Shown here: piece after piece, positions 8,852-18,128 of the stretch
Layout: every line of letters starts with the position of its first letter
How positions within the stretch are numbered: position 1 is the stretch's first letter
Source: Acidobacteriota bacterium
GTDB taxonomy: Bacteria > Acidobacteriota > Terriglobia > Terriglobales > SCQP01
Reading direction: 5' to 3'
Length of the DNA stretch: 64,000 nt
Assembly (NCBI GenBank): GCA_021818955.1
Contig: JAKASR010000017.1
Coordinates: 18,159-82,158, forward strand
Program-made: the position numbers and the translations under genes
Notes under the pieces: model-generated
What the model was told of the DNA's origin: nothing
Databases searched by the model: none
The model's input: only the letters and a program-made list of their open reading frames with translations

Positions 8852-9877
8852 ATGCCTAAATTCGAAGTCCGCGAGCTTACCCCCGCGCAGTTCCCCCTGT
8901 GGGATCGCTTCGTGGCCGCTTCGCCGCAAGGCGCGATTTATTCCGAAACCTTGTGGCTGCGCGCCGGCCTCTCTCCTTTTCGCATCTTCGGCTGCTATAA
9001 AGGTGATGAATTGGTCGGCGGCGTTGCGGCTTTGGAGAGCGCCGATGGCCGGGACTTATTGCCGGTGGCGCCGCTTACCCCCTTTCAGGGCATCCTCTTT
9101 CGCGATCTGCGCGATTCCAAGCTGCCCGCCCGCTACTCTCTCGAAATGCAGATTACTCAAGCTCTCCTGGATGTGTTGGAAAAACGTTATCGTCAAGTTA
9201 ATTTGGTCCATCACTACGCTTACCACGATCTGCGCCCTTTCTTCTTCCGTACCTTTGGCGCTCTTGACCGTTACGAAGTCGATGTGCGCTATACCCTGGT
9301 AGTCGCCTTGAATGACTTGGCCGCGGCCTGGAGCGCCATGGATAGCAACACCCATTGTGAAGTGCATAAAGCCGAAAAAAATCAGGTGCGGATTGAAGCC
9401 GGCGGTGATTTTGAATGCTTTTTAGACATGCATCGCCGCACTTTCGAGCGTCAGGGTCAGGAAGTGGATGCGCCGGAGGAGTTGATTCGCGGTCTTTATT
9501 CCGCTCTCAAAAACCAGGAGCGCTGCCGGCTCTATTTGGCCAGGCTGCCCTCCGGCCAGGTCACCTCCGGCATGCTCGCCATTTGGGATGCCAAGCGCGC
9601 CTATTATCAGATGGGCGCTTCCGAGCCGGCATACCGCAACAACGGCTCCGCTTCCTTGGTCCTTTGGCATGCCTTTCAGGATCTGCGCACCCGCCTGAAT
9701 TTATTCGAATTGGATATGGTCGGCTGCAATAGTCCCCGGCGCGGGGCTTTTAAGACCGGCTTTGGCGGCCAATTGCGGCATTATTTCGCTCTGCGATTGG
9801 TGCGTAACGCGTCCCCTGTATCGGCATTGCAAACAGCCGCCTGTCAAATGGCTGCTGAAACCGTAACTGACGATTAA
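8852..9877 (+). CDS. FemAB/GNAT-like acyl- or aminoacyltransferase
   Basis: A 341-residue protein resembling FemAB-type enzymes with a double GNAT fold. The N-terminal half has FRIFGCYKGDELVGGVAALE; the C-terminal half has RCRLYLARLPSGQVTSGMLAIWDAKRAYYQMGASEP and the closing FELDMVGCNSPRRGAFKTGFGG, typical of the FemAB family in exopolysaccharide loci. It would transfer an acyl or aminoacyl group onto the glycan. ATG 8852 was chosen because MPKFEVRELT aligns with the family start; no good ribosome binding site is visible. Confidence 0.7.
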   Translation: MPKFEVRELTPAQFPLWDRFVAASPQGAIYSETLWLRAGLSPFRIFGCYKGDELVGGVAALESADGRDLLPVAPLTPFQGILFRDLRDSKLPARYSLEMQITQALLDVLEKRYRQVNLVHHYAYHDLRPFFFRTFGALDRYEVDVRYTLVVALNDLAAAWSAMDSNTHCEVHKAEKNQVRIEAGGDFECFLDMHRRTFERQGQEVDAPEELIRGLYSALKNQERCRLYLARLPSGQVTSGMLAIWDAKRAYYQMGASEPAYRNNGSASLVLWHAFQDLRTRLNLFELDMVGCNSPRRGAFKTGFGGQLRHYFALRLVRNASPVSALQTAACQMAAETVTDD

Positions 9878-9903
9878 AGTCGTTTTGGCGGCGGATCGCG
9901 GAA

Positions 9904-9945
9904 AATTGATAATGGGAAACTGAGAACTGAATTGTCACTGATCAC
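9904..9945 (+). repeat. Degenerate heptanucleotide tandem repeat overlapping a TTG start
   Basis: Six 7-base units (the clearest are aactgag and aactgaa at 9918-9931) occupy the intergenic gap and continue into the first codons of the next gene, whose TTG start at 9932 falls on a unit boundary. Confidence 0.55.
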
Positions 9946-11047
9946 GCATTATCCCTATTTGCCTTTGCGCCAATTGCATCGCTTGTCGCGCGCCGGCAGG
10001 CGGCAGCCCGAACGCGTGCGTGGCATCCTGGAAGAACATTTCCAGCGGCCGGTGGTGGTTTTGAATTCCGGGCGCACGGCGATTTATTTGGCTCTCGCCG
10101 CTATGGGATTGCATCGGAATGATGAAGTATTTGTGCCGCCCTTCCTCAGCCATTGCGTGCTGGGCACCATGACCCGGGTTGCTATGCCCGCCTTGCAGCC
10201 TTCGCCGCGCACCCGCGCCATCATGGTCGTGCATCAATTTGGTTATCCCCAGCAAATGGAGCCGCTGCTGGCGATGGCTCGCCGGCGGGGCTGGTTTGTG
10301 CTGGAGGATTGCGCCTATTCCCTGGCTAGCGGCTATCGGGGTAAGCTGTTGGGCCTGTATGGCGATGCCGCGATTTATAGTTTCCCAAAAACTCTCGGCA
10401 CCGTGCTGGGCGGTTGTTTGGTTACGGATAATTCGCGCATCCTCGATTTCGCGCGCGAATATATGCGGGCGCGCGATCGCCTTGGCTGGAAGCTGTTTTC
10501 TAACCTCTCGCTGCTGCCGGTAGCTATGGTCTATGCCGGCGTGGAGGGTAAAGCGGGCGAGCGGGCCACCCAGGCTCTGGAAATGGCCTATAGCCGCTTT
10601 GTGGAATTTCCAAACCCTAATCCCCGGGTTTGTAAACTGTTTCCGCTTACGCGCCTGGAGCTGCAGGCGACTTGGCAAGCCCGTCGGCGGAATTTGCAAA
10701 TTTTTGCGTCTTATTTCCAGGGCTCTGAGTATCCGGAAGATCTGGAATCCGAATCGGAAGTGGTTCCTTTTACCGTGCCCTACTTTCATGCGCCGGAAAT
10801 GTTATCGGCCGTGCTCGATCGTCTCCGCTCGATTCGGGTGAAAAGCGATATGTATCATTTTGATGTGCGGCGCAATCTGCTGGCTCCCGATTATCGCCTC
10901 TGCATTCCCGTCCCCGTCCATCAAAATATCTCGGAATCTTTCATGCGGACGATCTGTGAAACCATTCGCGCTGCCGTTGGAAAAACGCTAGCGCAGGCTG
11001 CCTCCCCTGGTATGTCCCCTGCTTTGGCTGGTTCAAGCTGGTCTTAG
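9932..11047 (+). CDS. DegT/DnrJ/EryC1/StrS-family protein
   Basis: 371 residues of the aminotransferase fold: VVLNSGRTAIYLALAAMG (PLP phosphate region), FVLEDCAYSLASGY with the ring-stacking Asp, and IYSFPKTLGTVLGG with the expected Schiff-base Lys. All key residues appear present although overall divergence from classic sugar aminotransferases is high. Start is TTG 9932, inside a heptamer repeat; no in-frame ATG gives a full N-terminus. Probably aminates a nucleotide sugar or acts as a related PLP enzyme. Confidence 0.7.
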   Translation: MSLITHYPYLPLRQLHRLSRAGRRQPERVRGILEEHFQRPVVVLNSGRTAIYLALAAMGLHRNDEVFVPPFLSHCVLGTMTRVAMPALQPSPRTRAIMVVHQFGYPQQMEPLLAMARRRGWFVLEDCAYSLASGYRGKLLGLYGDAAIYSFPKTLGTVLGGCLVTDNSRILDFAREYMRARDRLGWKLFSNLSLLPVAMVYAGVEGKAGERATQALEMAYSRFVEFPNPNPRVCKLFPLTRLELQATWQARRRNLQIFASYFQGSEYPEDLESESEVVPFTVPYFHAPEMLSAVLDRLRSIRVKSDMYHFDVRRNLLAPDYRLCIPVPVHQNISESFMRTICETIRAAVGKTLAQAASPGMSPALAGSSWS

Positions 11048-11064
11048 CCGGTATTCCTTCATCG

Positions 11065-12666
11065 ATGAATCCTCGTTACATCATCTTCAGTTGTCATGGC
11101 ATTCAGTTGGATTGGTATGTTGCCATGGCGCCAATTTTGCGCCGGCGCGTGGGTTGGCGCAGCATGGCCTGGGTCGCGGGCCGGCGCGATTTTTTGCGGG
11201 CTCAATCGAGCGGCGCCTTCGATGAGGTGGTGGATGTAATTCAGGGCTTTGATCGCTTTGCCCCTGAGGTCGAAGCGCGGCATTCAGCCAATTTGGCGGG
11301 TTTGCGGGAATACGAGCTTCGCTTCGGCGATCTTCATTTTCATGAAGATGCCTCCTTGGATCGTTGTTTGGGCGGCATTGGCGATGTCACCGTGAACTCC
11401 CTTCATTTCCGCAATCGCTGGCGTCCGGCGCAGATTGCCGCCGTCGCCTTGCACATGCTCCGGCGGATGGATGCCTCGCTCGCCGATAAGGAAGTGCTGC
11501 TGGCCTTGGGCGAGCACAATTCCTTGCGCTATCGCCTGGCTTGCTGGCTGCTGCAATCGAATGGGGCGCCGTATATCTGTCCTTATACCGTTTCCCATGC
11601 CCAGGGCCGCTTCTTTTTCGATAGCGTTGATAATGCCTGGCCTGCTTGTGAACAAGCCTATGCTCGTTGCCTCCAAGGTCTGGTTTCGTCCGAATCGCTG
11701 CGGCTTGCGGAACAACGCTGGCATCAAATCGTCGTCGAAAAGGCCAAGCCCAGCTACTTTGCCCAGGGCTCGCGCGGCGCGCCCGCTTTGAAAGAACGCC
11801 TCCAATGGCGCCGCTTGCTCGCGCACCTGCGGGAATGGCGCGAAGCGCGTTCCCCCGAACGGCTCTCCGATCCCGGCGCGCCGGCGCCGGAAATTCATTC
11901 GCCCGCGGCCTATCTCGCTCGCTACGGGTCCGGCCGCCGCCGCCGCCGCTATTATGAGCATCTGGTCTGCCGCCGGCTGCCTTCGCAAAAATACGCCGCT
12001 TACTTTCTGCATTCTCAGCCGGAATACACCATTGACGGGCTGGCGTTTGAATATCGCGATCAGGTGGCTTTTGTCAGAAATGTTGTCGCCAATCTCCCCG
12101 CCGATGTGCTGCTGCTGGTCAAGGAGCATCGCGCCGAGGCTGGCCGTCGCTCCGAATGGTTTTATGGCGAGTTGGTGTCCATCCCGAATGTCATCTTGGT
12201 GCATGATTTGATCAATGCCGCTGATATCATCCGTCAGGCGGCCTTGACCGTCACCCTGACCGGCACCGTCGCCCTGGAGTCGGTTTGCTTCGGTGTGCCC
12301 TGTGTCGTCTTTGGCAAGACCAATTACTCCATTTTCCGCGGCGTGTATAAGGTCCGCGGCTTTGCCCATTTCCGTGAGCTGACGCGCCAGCTCGATCAGC
12401 TCCGCCCCGCTACCCGTGAGGAAGCCGTCGCCGCCCTGGCCGCGCGCCTGGAAGTCTCCTATCCGGGGAATTTTTTACCCACTACCCCGGAGGATATTCG
12501 CATGCTGACGGAAGGCTTGATTCAGGAATGCCGGCGCCGGGGCATGCCGGTCGAGGAGTCTCCTCAGCCGGCGCTGCCGGAAGCGGAATCTCCGATGCAA
12601 TTTGGGCAAGCCCATGTGACCGTTCGCGATTTGCAAATGCGGGCCGGCGCGGGGAGTAACCAATGA
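11065..12666 (+). CDS. Capsule polysaccharide biosynthesis protein (KpsC/KpsS-like)
   Basis: A 533-residue soluble protein. The C-terminal half has the pattern of the capsule_synth family of Kdo-transferase-like proteins: YFLHSQPEYTIDG, LLLVKEHRAEAGRRS, NVILVHDLINAADIIRQA and TLTGTVALESVCFGVPCVVFGK (about residues 390-415). In the family these bind the nucleotide-sugar donor and assemble capsule glycan or its linker. The terminus (about 500-533) is Pro/Glu-rich and poorly conserved in look. It overlaps the following polymerase gene by ATGA. Confidence 0.7.
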   Translation: MNPRYIIFSCHGIQLDWYVAMAPILRRRVGWRSMAWVAGRRDFLRAQSSGAFDEVVDVIQGFDRFAPEVEARHSANLAGLREYELRFGDLHFHEDASLDRCLGGIGDVTVNSLHFRNRWRPAQIAAVALHMLRRMDASLADKEVLLALGEHNSLRYRLACWLLQSNGAPYICPYTVSHAQGRFFFDSVDNAWPACEQAYARCLQGLVSSESLRLAEQRWHQIVVEKAKPSYFAQGSRGAPALKERLQWRRLLAHLREWREARSPERLSDPGAPAPEIHSPAAYLARYGSGRRRRRYYEHLVCRRLPSQKYAAYFLHSQPEYTIDGLAFEYRDQVAFVRNVVANLPADVLLLVKEHRAEAGRRSEWFYGELVSIPNVILVHDLINAADIIRQAALTVTLTGTVALESVCFGVPCVVFGKTNYSIFRGVYKVRGFAHFRELTRQLDQLRPATREEAVAALAARLEVSYPGNFLPTTPEDIRMLTEGLIQECRRRGMPVEESPQPALPEAESPMQFGQAHVTVRDLQMRAGAGSNQ

Positions 12667-14201
12667 GCGCGGCTTTGCCGGTCGAAGTTTTGGCCGCGCC
12701 TCCTTCGCAACCATTGGCGCCGGCGAAATATGTCCCCTGCGCGCCCATCCTCGCTCCGTCTTCGCCGTTGGTGATCCGGCGCTGGTCCCTGCTCATTGCC
12801 TCGCTCTCGGCGGTGTTTTTTCTGCTGTCGTTTTCCATCCATATCCCCGTTTGGGATGTCTTGTCCGTATATGCCTTGTTTGCCTTCTCGATTGTGTTGT
12901 TGATGCTCAGTCCCTATACCCGTTCCAATCCTTTGCATCCGCTTTCCTTGATTATCTTTTTTGGCTTATTGAATTATGGTATTCGGGCTTTGGAAATTAT
13001 CTATCTTCATTCGCCGGTCCAGAACCTGGTCAATCCCGAGCATTATATCGCCAAGGCTTGTTTTTTGACGATCGTTTCCTTTGTCTTGCTTTTCCTGGGC
13101 TTTCATTTGAAATACGCTGGCAGCTTGGCCCGTCAGGTGCCTTTATTTGCTTTCCCCGTTCCCAAATCGCGCTTGAACGGCGTTCTCTTTCGTGCTTTTC
13201 TGTTCTTCCTTCTTACCGTCTATGCCAATTATCATGAAATCAGCCTGGGCGTAAGCCATTTTTATACGAGCCGGGCTGTTTTGCATAGTGGGTTGGATTC
13301 TGTTTTCCATGAAATCGCCTCCTACATAAATGTCACATTTTTGGCGTTCTTGCCGTTGTTTTTTCTGCGCAAATTCCCTCGGTATTTAATTCCCGGCATG
13401 ATGGCGATCATGATGCTGATTGCCGCTGTTTCGGGCAGCTCGACCAACCTGGTCATGCCGCTTGCCCTGCTGGCCATTGTCTTTTGGCTATGCCGCAAAC
13501 CGCTCGCTTGGCCAAAATTTCTACAGATTTGGCTGTTCCTGATCCTGGCCCTGGCGCCGCTGGTCTATGCCTGGCGCTATGTTTATTATGCTCAGGTTCA
13601 GGCTGGCGGCAGCTCCGCTTCCGCCGCGTTGTCTTCATTCGATTCTGCCGCCGTCGTCGGAGGTTATTCTCAATCCGTCAATAATGTGTTGGCCCGTTTT
13701 GGCCGTTTGGATATGTTGTTGCTGGTGCTCAAAATGGTTCCCAGTCGCTATCCCTTTCAGTTTGGCAATACCTTTATGCCATATCTGGTGCAGATCTTCA
13801 TGCCCAGGATCTTGTATGCCCATAAAAAAATCGTTGATGTCGGCACGGAATTCCGCTACCTGTTTCAAGGCTTGCGCGGAACCTCGAATATTTCACTCGG
13901 TTTCGTGGGCGAGACTTTTTTTAATTTTGGTTATTTCGGCATGGCGCTGGCCTTTCCCGTGGGGATGCTGATTCGCTTTTTCTGGGATCGTCTGCTCGCC
14001 TATAGCCGCATCGAGCCGATGTGGGCCTGGCGCTTATACTTTGTCGTTTTCTTGGCTTGCCTCGGCTACGATTCTACTTTGATTTATTATTTCGCCACCT
14101 TGTTGCGTGGCCCGCTGGTGTTGTATTTGATCATGATGTTTGTCTTTCTGCGCTTGCCTAAGCGCGTCTCCTGGAAGTGGTTTGAAGCGCTGTCAACCTG
14201 A
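12663..14201 (+). CDS. O-antigen polymerase-like membrane protein (Wzy-type)
   Basis: 512 residues, about 10-12 transmembrane segments beginning after a 35-residue Ala/Pro-rich N-terminus (LLIASLSAVFFLLSFSI). It contains a long loop with SSTNLVMPLALLAIVFWLC before it, and a large central periplasmic-type loop rich in Ser/Ala (around residues 310-370). This topology is typical of oligosaccharide repeat-unit polymerases. Sequence of Wzy proteins is poorly conserved, so the call rests on topology and on location next to the flippase and capsule genes. Start overlaps the upstream stop as ATGA. Confidence 0.65.
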   Translation: MSAALPVEVLAAPPSQPLAPAKYVPCAPILAPSSPLVIRRWSLLIASLSAVFFLLSFSIHIPVWDVLSVYALFAFSIVLLMLSPYTRSNPLHPLSLIIFFGLLNYGIRALEIIYLHSPVQNLVNPEHYIAKACFLTIVSFVLLFLGFHLKYAGSLARQVPLFAFPVPKSRLNGVLFRAFLFFLLTVYANYHEISLGVSHFYTSRAVLHSGLDSVFHEIASYINVTFLAFLPLFFLRKFPRYLIPGMMAIMMLIAAVSGSSTNLVMPLALLAIVFWLCRKPLAWPKFLQIWLFLILALAPLVYAWRYVYYAQVQAGGSSASAALSSFDSAAVVGGYSQSVNNVLARFGRLDMLLLVLKMVPSRYPFQFGNTFMPYLVQIFMPRILYAHKKIVDVGTEFRYLFQGLRGTSNISLGFVGETFFNFGYFGMALAFPVGMLIRFFWDRLLAYSRIEPMWAWRLYFVVFLACLGYDSTLIYYFATLLRGPLVLYLIMMFVFLRLPKRVSWKWFEALST

Positions 14202-16145
14202 ATGGTTAGGCTCTGGATGCGAAAAATTCAAAAGCTGGGATTTTCGATTTTTTTGTTCGCCGGGTGGATCCCCGCTTTCGGCGGGCAGGGCGTCTCCAAC
14301 CTGGGCCGCTCGGGCGTTTTGCCGGCTGCCCGCTACGTCGGCCTCGCTGCCGCCTGCCGGGCTTTCGCCGGCGCTAATGGCGTCGTGCTGGTGTCCGGTT
14401 CGCTTGCCCTGAAGGCGGATGTCACTCTGCCCGCCAATTGTGGTTTGTGGTTTACTCAAGGCGGTTATATCACCGGCGCGCATACGCTCGTCGTGAACGG
14501 CTCGATTGGGACCGCCGGTCAGTACCGTATTTTTGCTCCCTCAACCACGGTCATATTTGGCGGTCAATATCATGGCCGGGCTAAGGCGGCCTGGTGGGGA
14601 GTTAAAGCCGATGGCGGCACGGATGATACCGCCGCCCTGAATGCCGCCTGCCGCGCGGTTTTTAGCGATCCCGCTTTTCCCGTGCCCTTGCTCTTGCCGA
14701 CCGGAAAAATGGAAATCAGCGGGCGAGGCGTGCGTTGCGGCGCGAACGTGCAAACCAATGGTTGGGTTTTGCATGGCTCCGGCGGCCTGAGCAGCCGCTT
14801 TGAATATAGCGGCTCGGGGGTTGCCCTGAGCTTCCTCAATATCCAATGGTCGCATCTCTACGATTTCAGCGTCATCGCTTCTCGCGGCGGCTCGAAAACA
14901 ACCGGCATCTTTTTAACCGGAAATCGGCCCCATGAGGGCGGAGGCTCGCAGAATCACTTCGAGAATATCTATATTTCGGGCTTTGCCGTCGGTTTGCGTA
15001 TCGGCGACGGATTGCACCAGATGGGCCAAAATAAGTTCGACGAGATTTCTTTGAATGAACCTTTAGGCGTGGGCGTGTGGCTGGATGGCGCCAATGTGGA
15101 TGGCGAAGTTTTTGATCAATTGCTGGATTCCTCTCATATCGCTATCCAATGCACCGGCTGCCAGGGCGTGACCGTAAACGGCAGCGATAGCTCGATGCAT
15201 GGAAACAACAATATTTATCTGTTTGTGGATGGGGATTATAACGTGGATGGGCCATTTTCATTGCGCGACATGCGTATTGAGAAGGCGGCCATTCTGGCCT
15301 GGGTGGGCAAGCGGAATGGTCAGCCGGTCGCGGGTAAACAAATGAACTTGAAAATCGATAATGTCTATTATGCTTCTACCCCGGCGCAGCCGCGCCTGTC
15401 CGCTCCCGGCGCTCTCACCCTGGTTCCCTCCGCTGGAACCGGCTCGCTCGCGCCGGCCCGCTATTTCATCCAATGCACGGCCTTGAATGGCGTCATGGGA
15501 GAAACTCTGCCCAGCCCGCAAGCCTCGGCCGAGCTCTCGGCCGCCGGTGAAATGACTGTCAATATCCCCGCCGTCCCGGGCGCCGGCTATTACCGCTGTT
15601 ATCTCAGTAAATATGCCTCTATGTCCCCAAGTTATTGGCTGTATAGCTGGTCGAATAAGCTGATTTTTAAACAAGATATCGGACAATATCTGGTGGGAGC
15701 GCCGCCCGCCGCCGCTACTACCGGCGCTCGTTCGCTCCTCGTGCATTATGGCGAAACCGGCACGTTAAATGTGGAAAACTCCGATTTCTCCAATGGCGGT
15801 CCCGGAGAATTCTTTCAGTTTCCCGTCGTGAGCAATACCACGGTCACATTTAACCTGATGGGCGCCAAAGTTACCAATACCGCGCCGGATACTTTATGCG
15901 CCCCTCTGGCCTCCTGCGTTTCCGGATTGGTTGAGGTGGATGCTTTGGCTGGTGCAAGTGGTACGGCCGGGGGTGTGATCTATCAATCCACTGGCAATCA
16001 AATCTATCAGGGGAATGTGTTAAAAGCTCCTTATTACGCCCGTAATCGCCTGGTCAGGTTTACGGTTGAGGATGCCAAGGCCGGAAAACAATCCGTGCTG
16101 TGGGATTGTGGAACCAAAGCCGCCACCGGCTGCAATCCGCATTGA
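14202..16145 (+). CDS. Exported pectate-lyase-like beta-helix protein
   Basis: 647 residues. A signal peptide is evident (KLGFSIFLFAGWIPAFGGQG); ATG 14217 (MRKIQKLGF) gives a more normal leader than ATG 14202, which follows the previous stop directly. The motif WWGVKADGGTDDTAALNAAC (about 127-146) is the classic entry of the pectate_lyase_3/GDSL-type right-handed beta-helix family, followed by repeated Asn/Gly-rich rungs (NHFENIYISGFAVGLRIGDG). A probable Ig-like or fibronectin-like segment lies near 390-500. By context it may cleave or modify the polysaccharide in the periplasm or outside the cell. Confidence 0.7.
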   Translation: MVRLWMRKIQKLGFSIFLFAGWIPAFGGQGVSNLGRSGVLPAARYVGLAAACRAFAGANGVVLVSGSLALKADVTLPANCGLWFTQGGYITGAHTLVVNGSIGTAGQYRIFAPSTTVIFGGQYHGRAKAAWWGVKADGGTDDTAALNAACRAVFSDPAFPVPLLLPTGKMEISGRGVRCGANVQTNGWVLHGSGGLSSRFEYSGSGVALSFLNIQWSHLYDFSVIASRGGSKTTGIFLTGNRPHEGGGSQNHFENIYISGFAVGLRIGDGLHQMGQNKFDEISLNEPLGVGVWLDGANVDGEVFDQLLDSSHIAIQCTGCQGVTVNGSDSSMHGNNNIYLFVDGDYNVDGPFSLRDMRIEKAAILAWVGKRNGQPVAGKQMNLKIDNVYYASTPAQPRLSAPGALTLVPSAGTGSLAPARYFIQCTALNGVMGETLPSPQASAELSAAGEMTVNIPAVPGAGYYRCYLSKYASMSPSYWLYSWSNKLIFKQDIGQYLVGAPPAAATTGARSLLVHYGETGTLNVENSDFSNGGPGEFFQFPVVSNTTVTFNLMGAKVTNTAPDTLCAPLASCVSGLVEVDALAGASGTAGGVIYQSTGNQIYQGNVLKAPYYARNRLVRFTVEDAKAGKQSVLWDCGTKAATGCNPH

Positions 16146-16161
16146 TGCTCTTCGCCCACTC

Positions 16162-16209
16162 CTGTCTTCTGTCTTCTGTCTTATTTTCCTGTCTCCTGCC
16201 TCCTTCTTT
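16162..16209 (+). repeat. Heptanucleotide tandem repeat (ctgtctt)
   Basis: Three perfect ctgtctt units at 16162-16182, one imperfect 6-base unit, then ctgtctc and ctgcctc, ending immediately before the ATG of the asparagine synthetase gene at 16210. This is the best-preserved of the 7-base tracts in the window. Confidence 0.75.
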
Positions 16210-18081
16210 ATGTGCGGCATCATTGGCATGCTGAATTTTAATTCTGCGCCGGACGCGGTGGCCGTCGCCGCCGGCCTGCGTACGTTGCGCCATCGCGGCC
16301 CCGATGCTCACGCCCTCTGGAGCTCTCCCGATCGCTTCGTCGTCTTGGGTCATAGCCGCCTGAAAATCCTCGACCTCAGCCCCGCCGCCGCTCAGCCCAT
16401 GGTTTCCCCCGCTACCGGCTGCGCGCTGACCTATAACGGCGAAATCTATAACTTCGCCGATCTGCGTTCGCGATTGCGCCATCAAGGCATCGCGGTGCGC
16501 TCTACCGGAGATACGGAAGTGCTGTTGCGCTGGCTGGAATGGCGCGGCGCCGACGGACTGGCTGAACTCGAAGGCATGTACGCGCTCGGCTTTTGGGATC
16601 CCCACGCGCGCCGCCTCTTGCTGGCTCGCGATCCTATGGGCATTAAGCCGCTCTATTGGTGTTCTGCTGGCGGCCAACTCTTGTTTGCTTCCGAATTGCG
16701 CGCCCTGCTGGCGACCGGCCTGATTCCCGCTCGGATCTTTCCGCCCGCCTTGCGCGGCTTTCTCGCCTTCGGCGCGGTTCAAGGCCCGGAAACCTTGGTG
16801 GAGGGCGTGCGCGAGCTCTCGCCCGGCCAATATCTCGAATTTACCCCGGGCCATGAGCCTCGGCGGAAAACTTTTTGGCGCCCGAAATATCCTGGCCGCG
16901 AAGCCCAACCGCTGCCGTTGTCCTCGCAGGAATTGCTGCAACTTTTGACTCAGGCGGTGGCGGGCCAGTCGGTCAGCGACGTCCCCCTGGGCGCTTTTCT
17001 CTCCGGTGGCCTCGATTCCTCGCTCTGCGCTGCCTTGCTGGCGCGGCAAACTTCGCAGGCGCATACCCTGTCGGTGGTGTTTCCCGATGCCCCGGCGCTC
17101 GATGAAGCCCGCTTCTCGCGGCAGGTCGCGGAACGGATTGGCACCCGGCATTCGGAAATCCCCATGACCGTCGCCGATGCCTTGCCCACTACCGCCGCCG
17201 CCCTCGCCGCCCAGGATCAGCCGAGCGTCGATGGCCTCAATACCTTCGTCATCTCCCGCGCCGCCCGTCAGGCCGGCCTTACCGTCGCCCTCTCCGGCCT
17301 CGGCGCGGATGAATTATTCGCCGGCTATTCCGTTTTTTCCCGCTTGCCGGCGCTTACCCGGCGCATGCAGCGCGGTGGAGCTTGTGGCCGTGGCCTGTTA
17401 CTTACCGCCGCCGCGGCCTCAAACCGGCTTTTGCCTTATTCCCGGCTGGCGGGGAAATTGGATATTCTGGCTCGCGCCCAACCTTCTCTGCCGGGCCTTT
17501 ACCGCTGCAGTCGGGGCTTGTTTTCCCCGCGCCTGTTGGATCGCCTGCTGCCTTATCCCCCTGTGGAATCCCCGCCGTTAATTGAAATGGATGGCTGGGC
17601 CCCGGCCGATTCCATCTCCTGGCTGGAAATGCGCGGCTATATGGCCAATATGCTGCTGCGCGATACCGATGCCATGAGCATGGCCGTCTCGCTCGAAGTC
17701 CGCGTCCCCTACCTGCATCTGCCGCTGGTGAATGTGGCGCAGGCGGCCGGCCCCGCCCTCCGCCGCCGCCGCCCTTATCCCAAGCAGGCTTTGATCGACG
17801 CCGCCGGCGGCCTGCTCCCACCGGAGGTCTGGACTCGCCCCAAGCAAGGCTTTGGCTTCCCTCTCCAGGCTTGGCTGCTCGGCCCTTTGCGCCCCCAGGC
17901 CGAAGCCGCCTTGCTCGATCCGGCCGCGCCGATCGCTCGCTGCCTTCGCCCTCGGGAAACGGTTCGCCTCTGGCGCGCCTTTCAGGCCGCCCCCGCCCGC
18001 GTCGGCTGGTCGCGCGTCTGGGCCTTGATCGTCTTGAATTCCTGGTTGAGTGTCTGTAATGTCAATCTTTCTTTATGTTGA
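16210..18081 (+). CDS. asnB: Glutamine-dependent asparagine synthetase family amidotransferase
   Basis: 623 residues. Processed start MCGIIGMLNF places the nucleophilic Cys at position 2; the glutaminase domain continues with LRHRGPDAHA and TYNGEIYNFADL. The synthetase domain has FLSGGLDSSLCAALL and GLGADELFAGY. ATG 16210 is certain from the Cys2 requirement, although the frame is open further upstream through a heptamer repeat. Surface-polysaccharide loci often contain such enzymes, which amidate uronic acids; here it is one of three in the locus. No obvious ribosome binding site. Confidence 0.85.
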   Translation: MCGIIGMLNFNSAPDAVAVAAGLRTLRHRGPDAHALWSSPDRFVVLGHSRLKILDLSPAAAQPMVSPATGCALTYNGEIYNFADLRSRLRHQGIAVRSTGDTEVLLRWLEWRGADGLAELEGMYALGFWDPHARRLLLARDPMGIKPLYWCSAGGQLLFASELRALLATGLIPARIFPPALRGFLAFGAVQGPETLVEGVRELSPGQYLEFTPGHEPRRKTFWRPKYPGREAQPLPLSSQELLQLLTQAVAGQSVSDVPLGAFLSGGLDSSLCAALLARQTSQAHTLSVVFPDAPALDEARFSRQVAERIGTRHSEIPMTVADALPTTAAALAAQDQPSVDGLNTFVISRAARQAGLTVALSGLGADELFAGYSVFSRLPALTRRMQRGGACGRGLLLTAAAASNRLLPYSRLAGKLDILARAQPSLPGLYRCSRGLFSPRLLDRLLPYPPVESPPLIEMDGWAPADSISWLEMRGYMANMLLRDTDAMSMAVSLEVRVPYLHLPLVNVAQAAGPALRRRRPYPKQALIDAAGGLLPPEVWTRPKQGFGFPLQAWLLGPLRPQAEAALLDPAAPIARCLRPRETVRLWRAFQAAPARVGWSRVWALIVLNSWLSVCNVNLSLC

Positions 18082-18128
18082 TTGTTGCCTCACCATAGCT
18101 TTTTCATTGATTTATTTTTAAGGATTCT

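Noticed and set aside
11284..12369. 361-residue minus-strand frame
   Set aside because: Covered by the capsule protein gene, which has recognisable motifs; no independent start signal.
16066..16209. Upstream extension of the asparagine synthetase frame
   Set aside because: The heptamer repeat is translated there and the Cys must be residue 2, so the ATG at 16210 is the true start.
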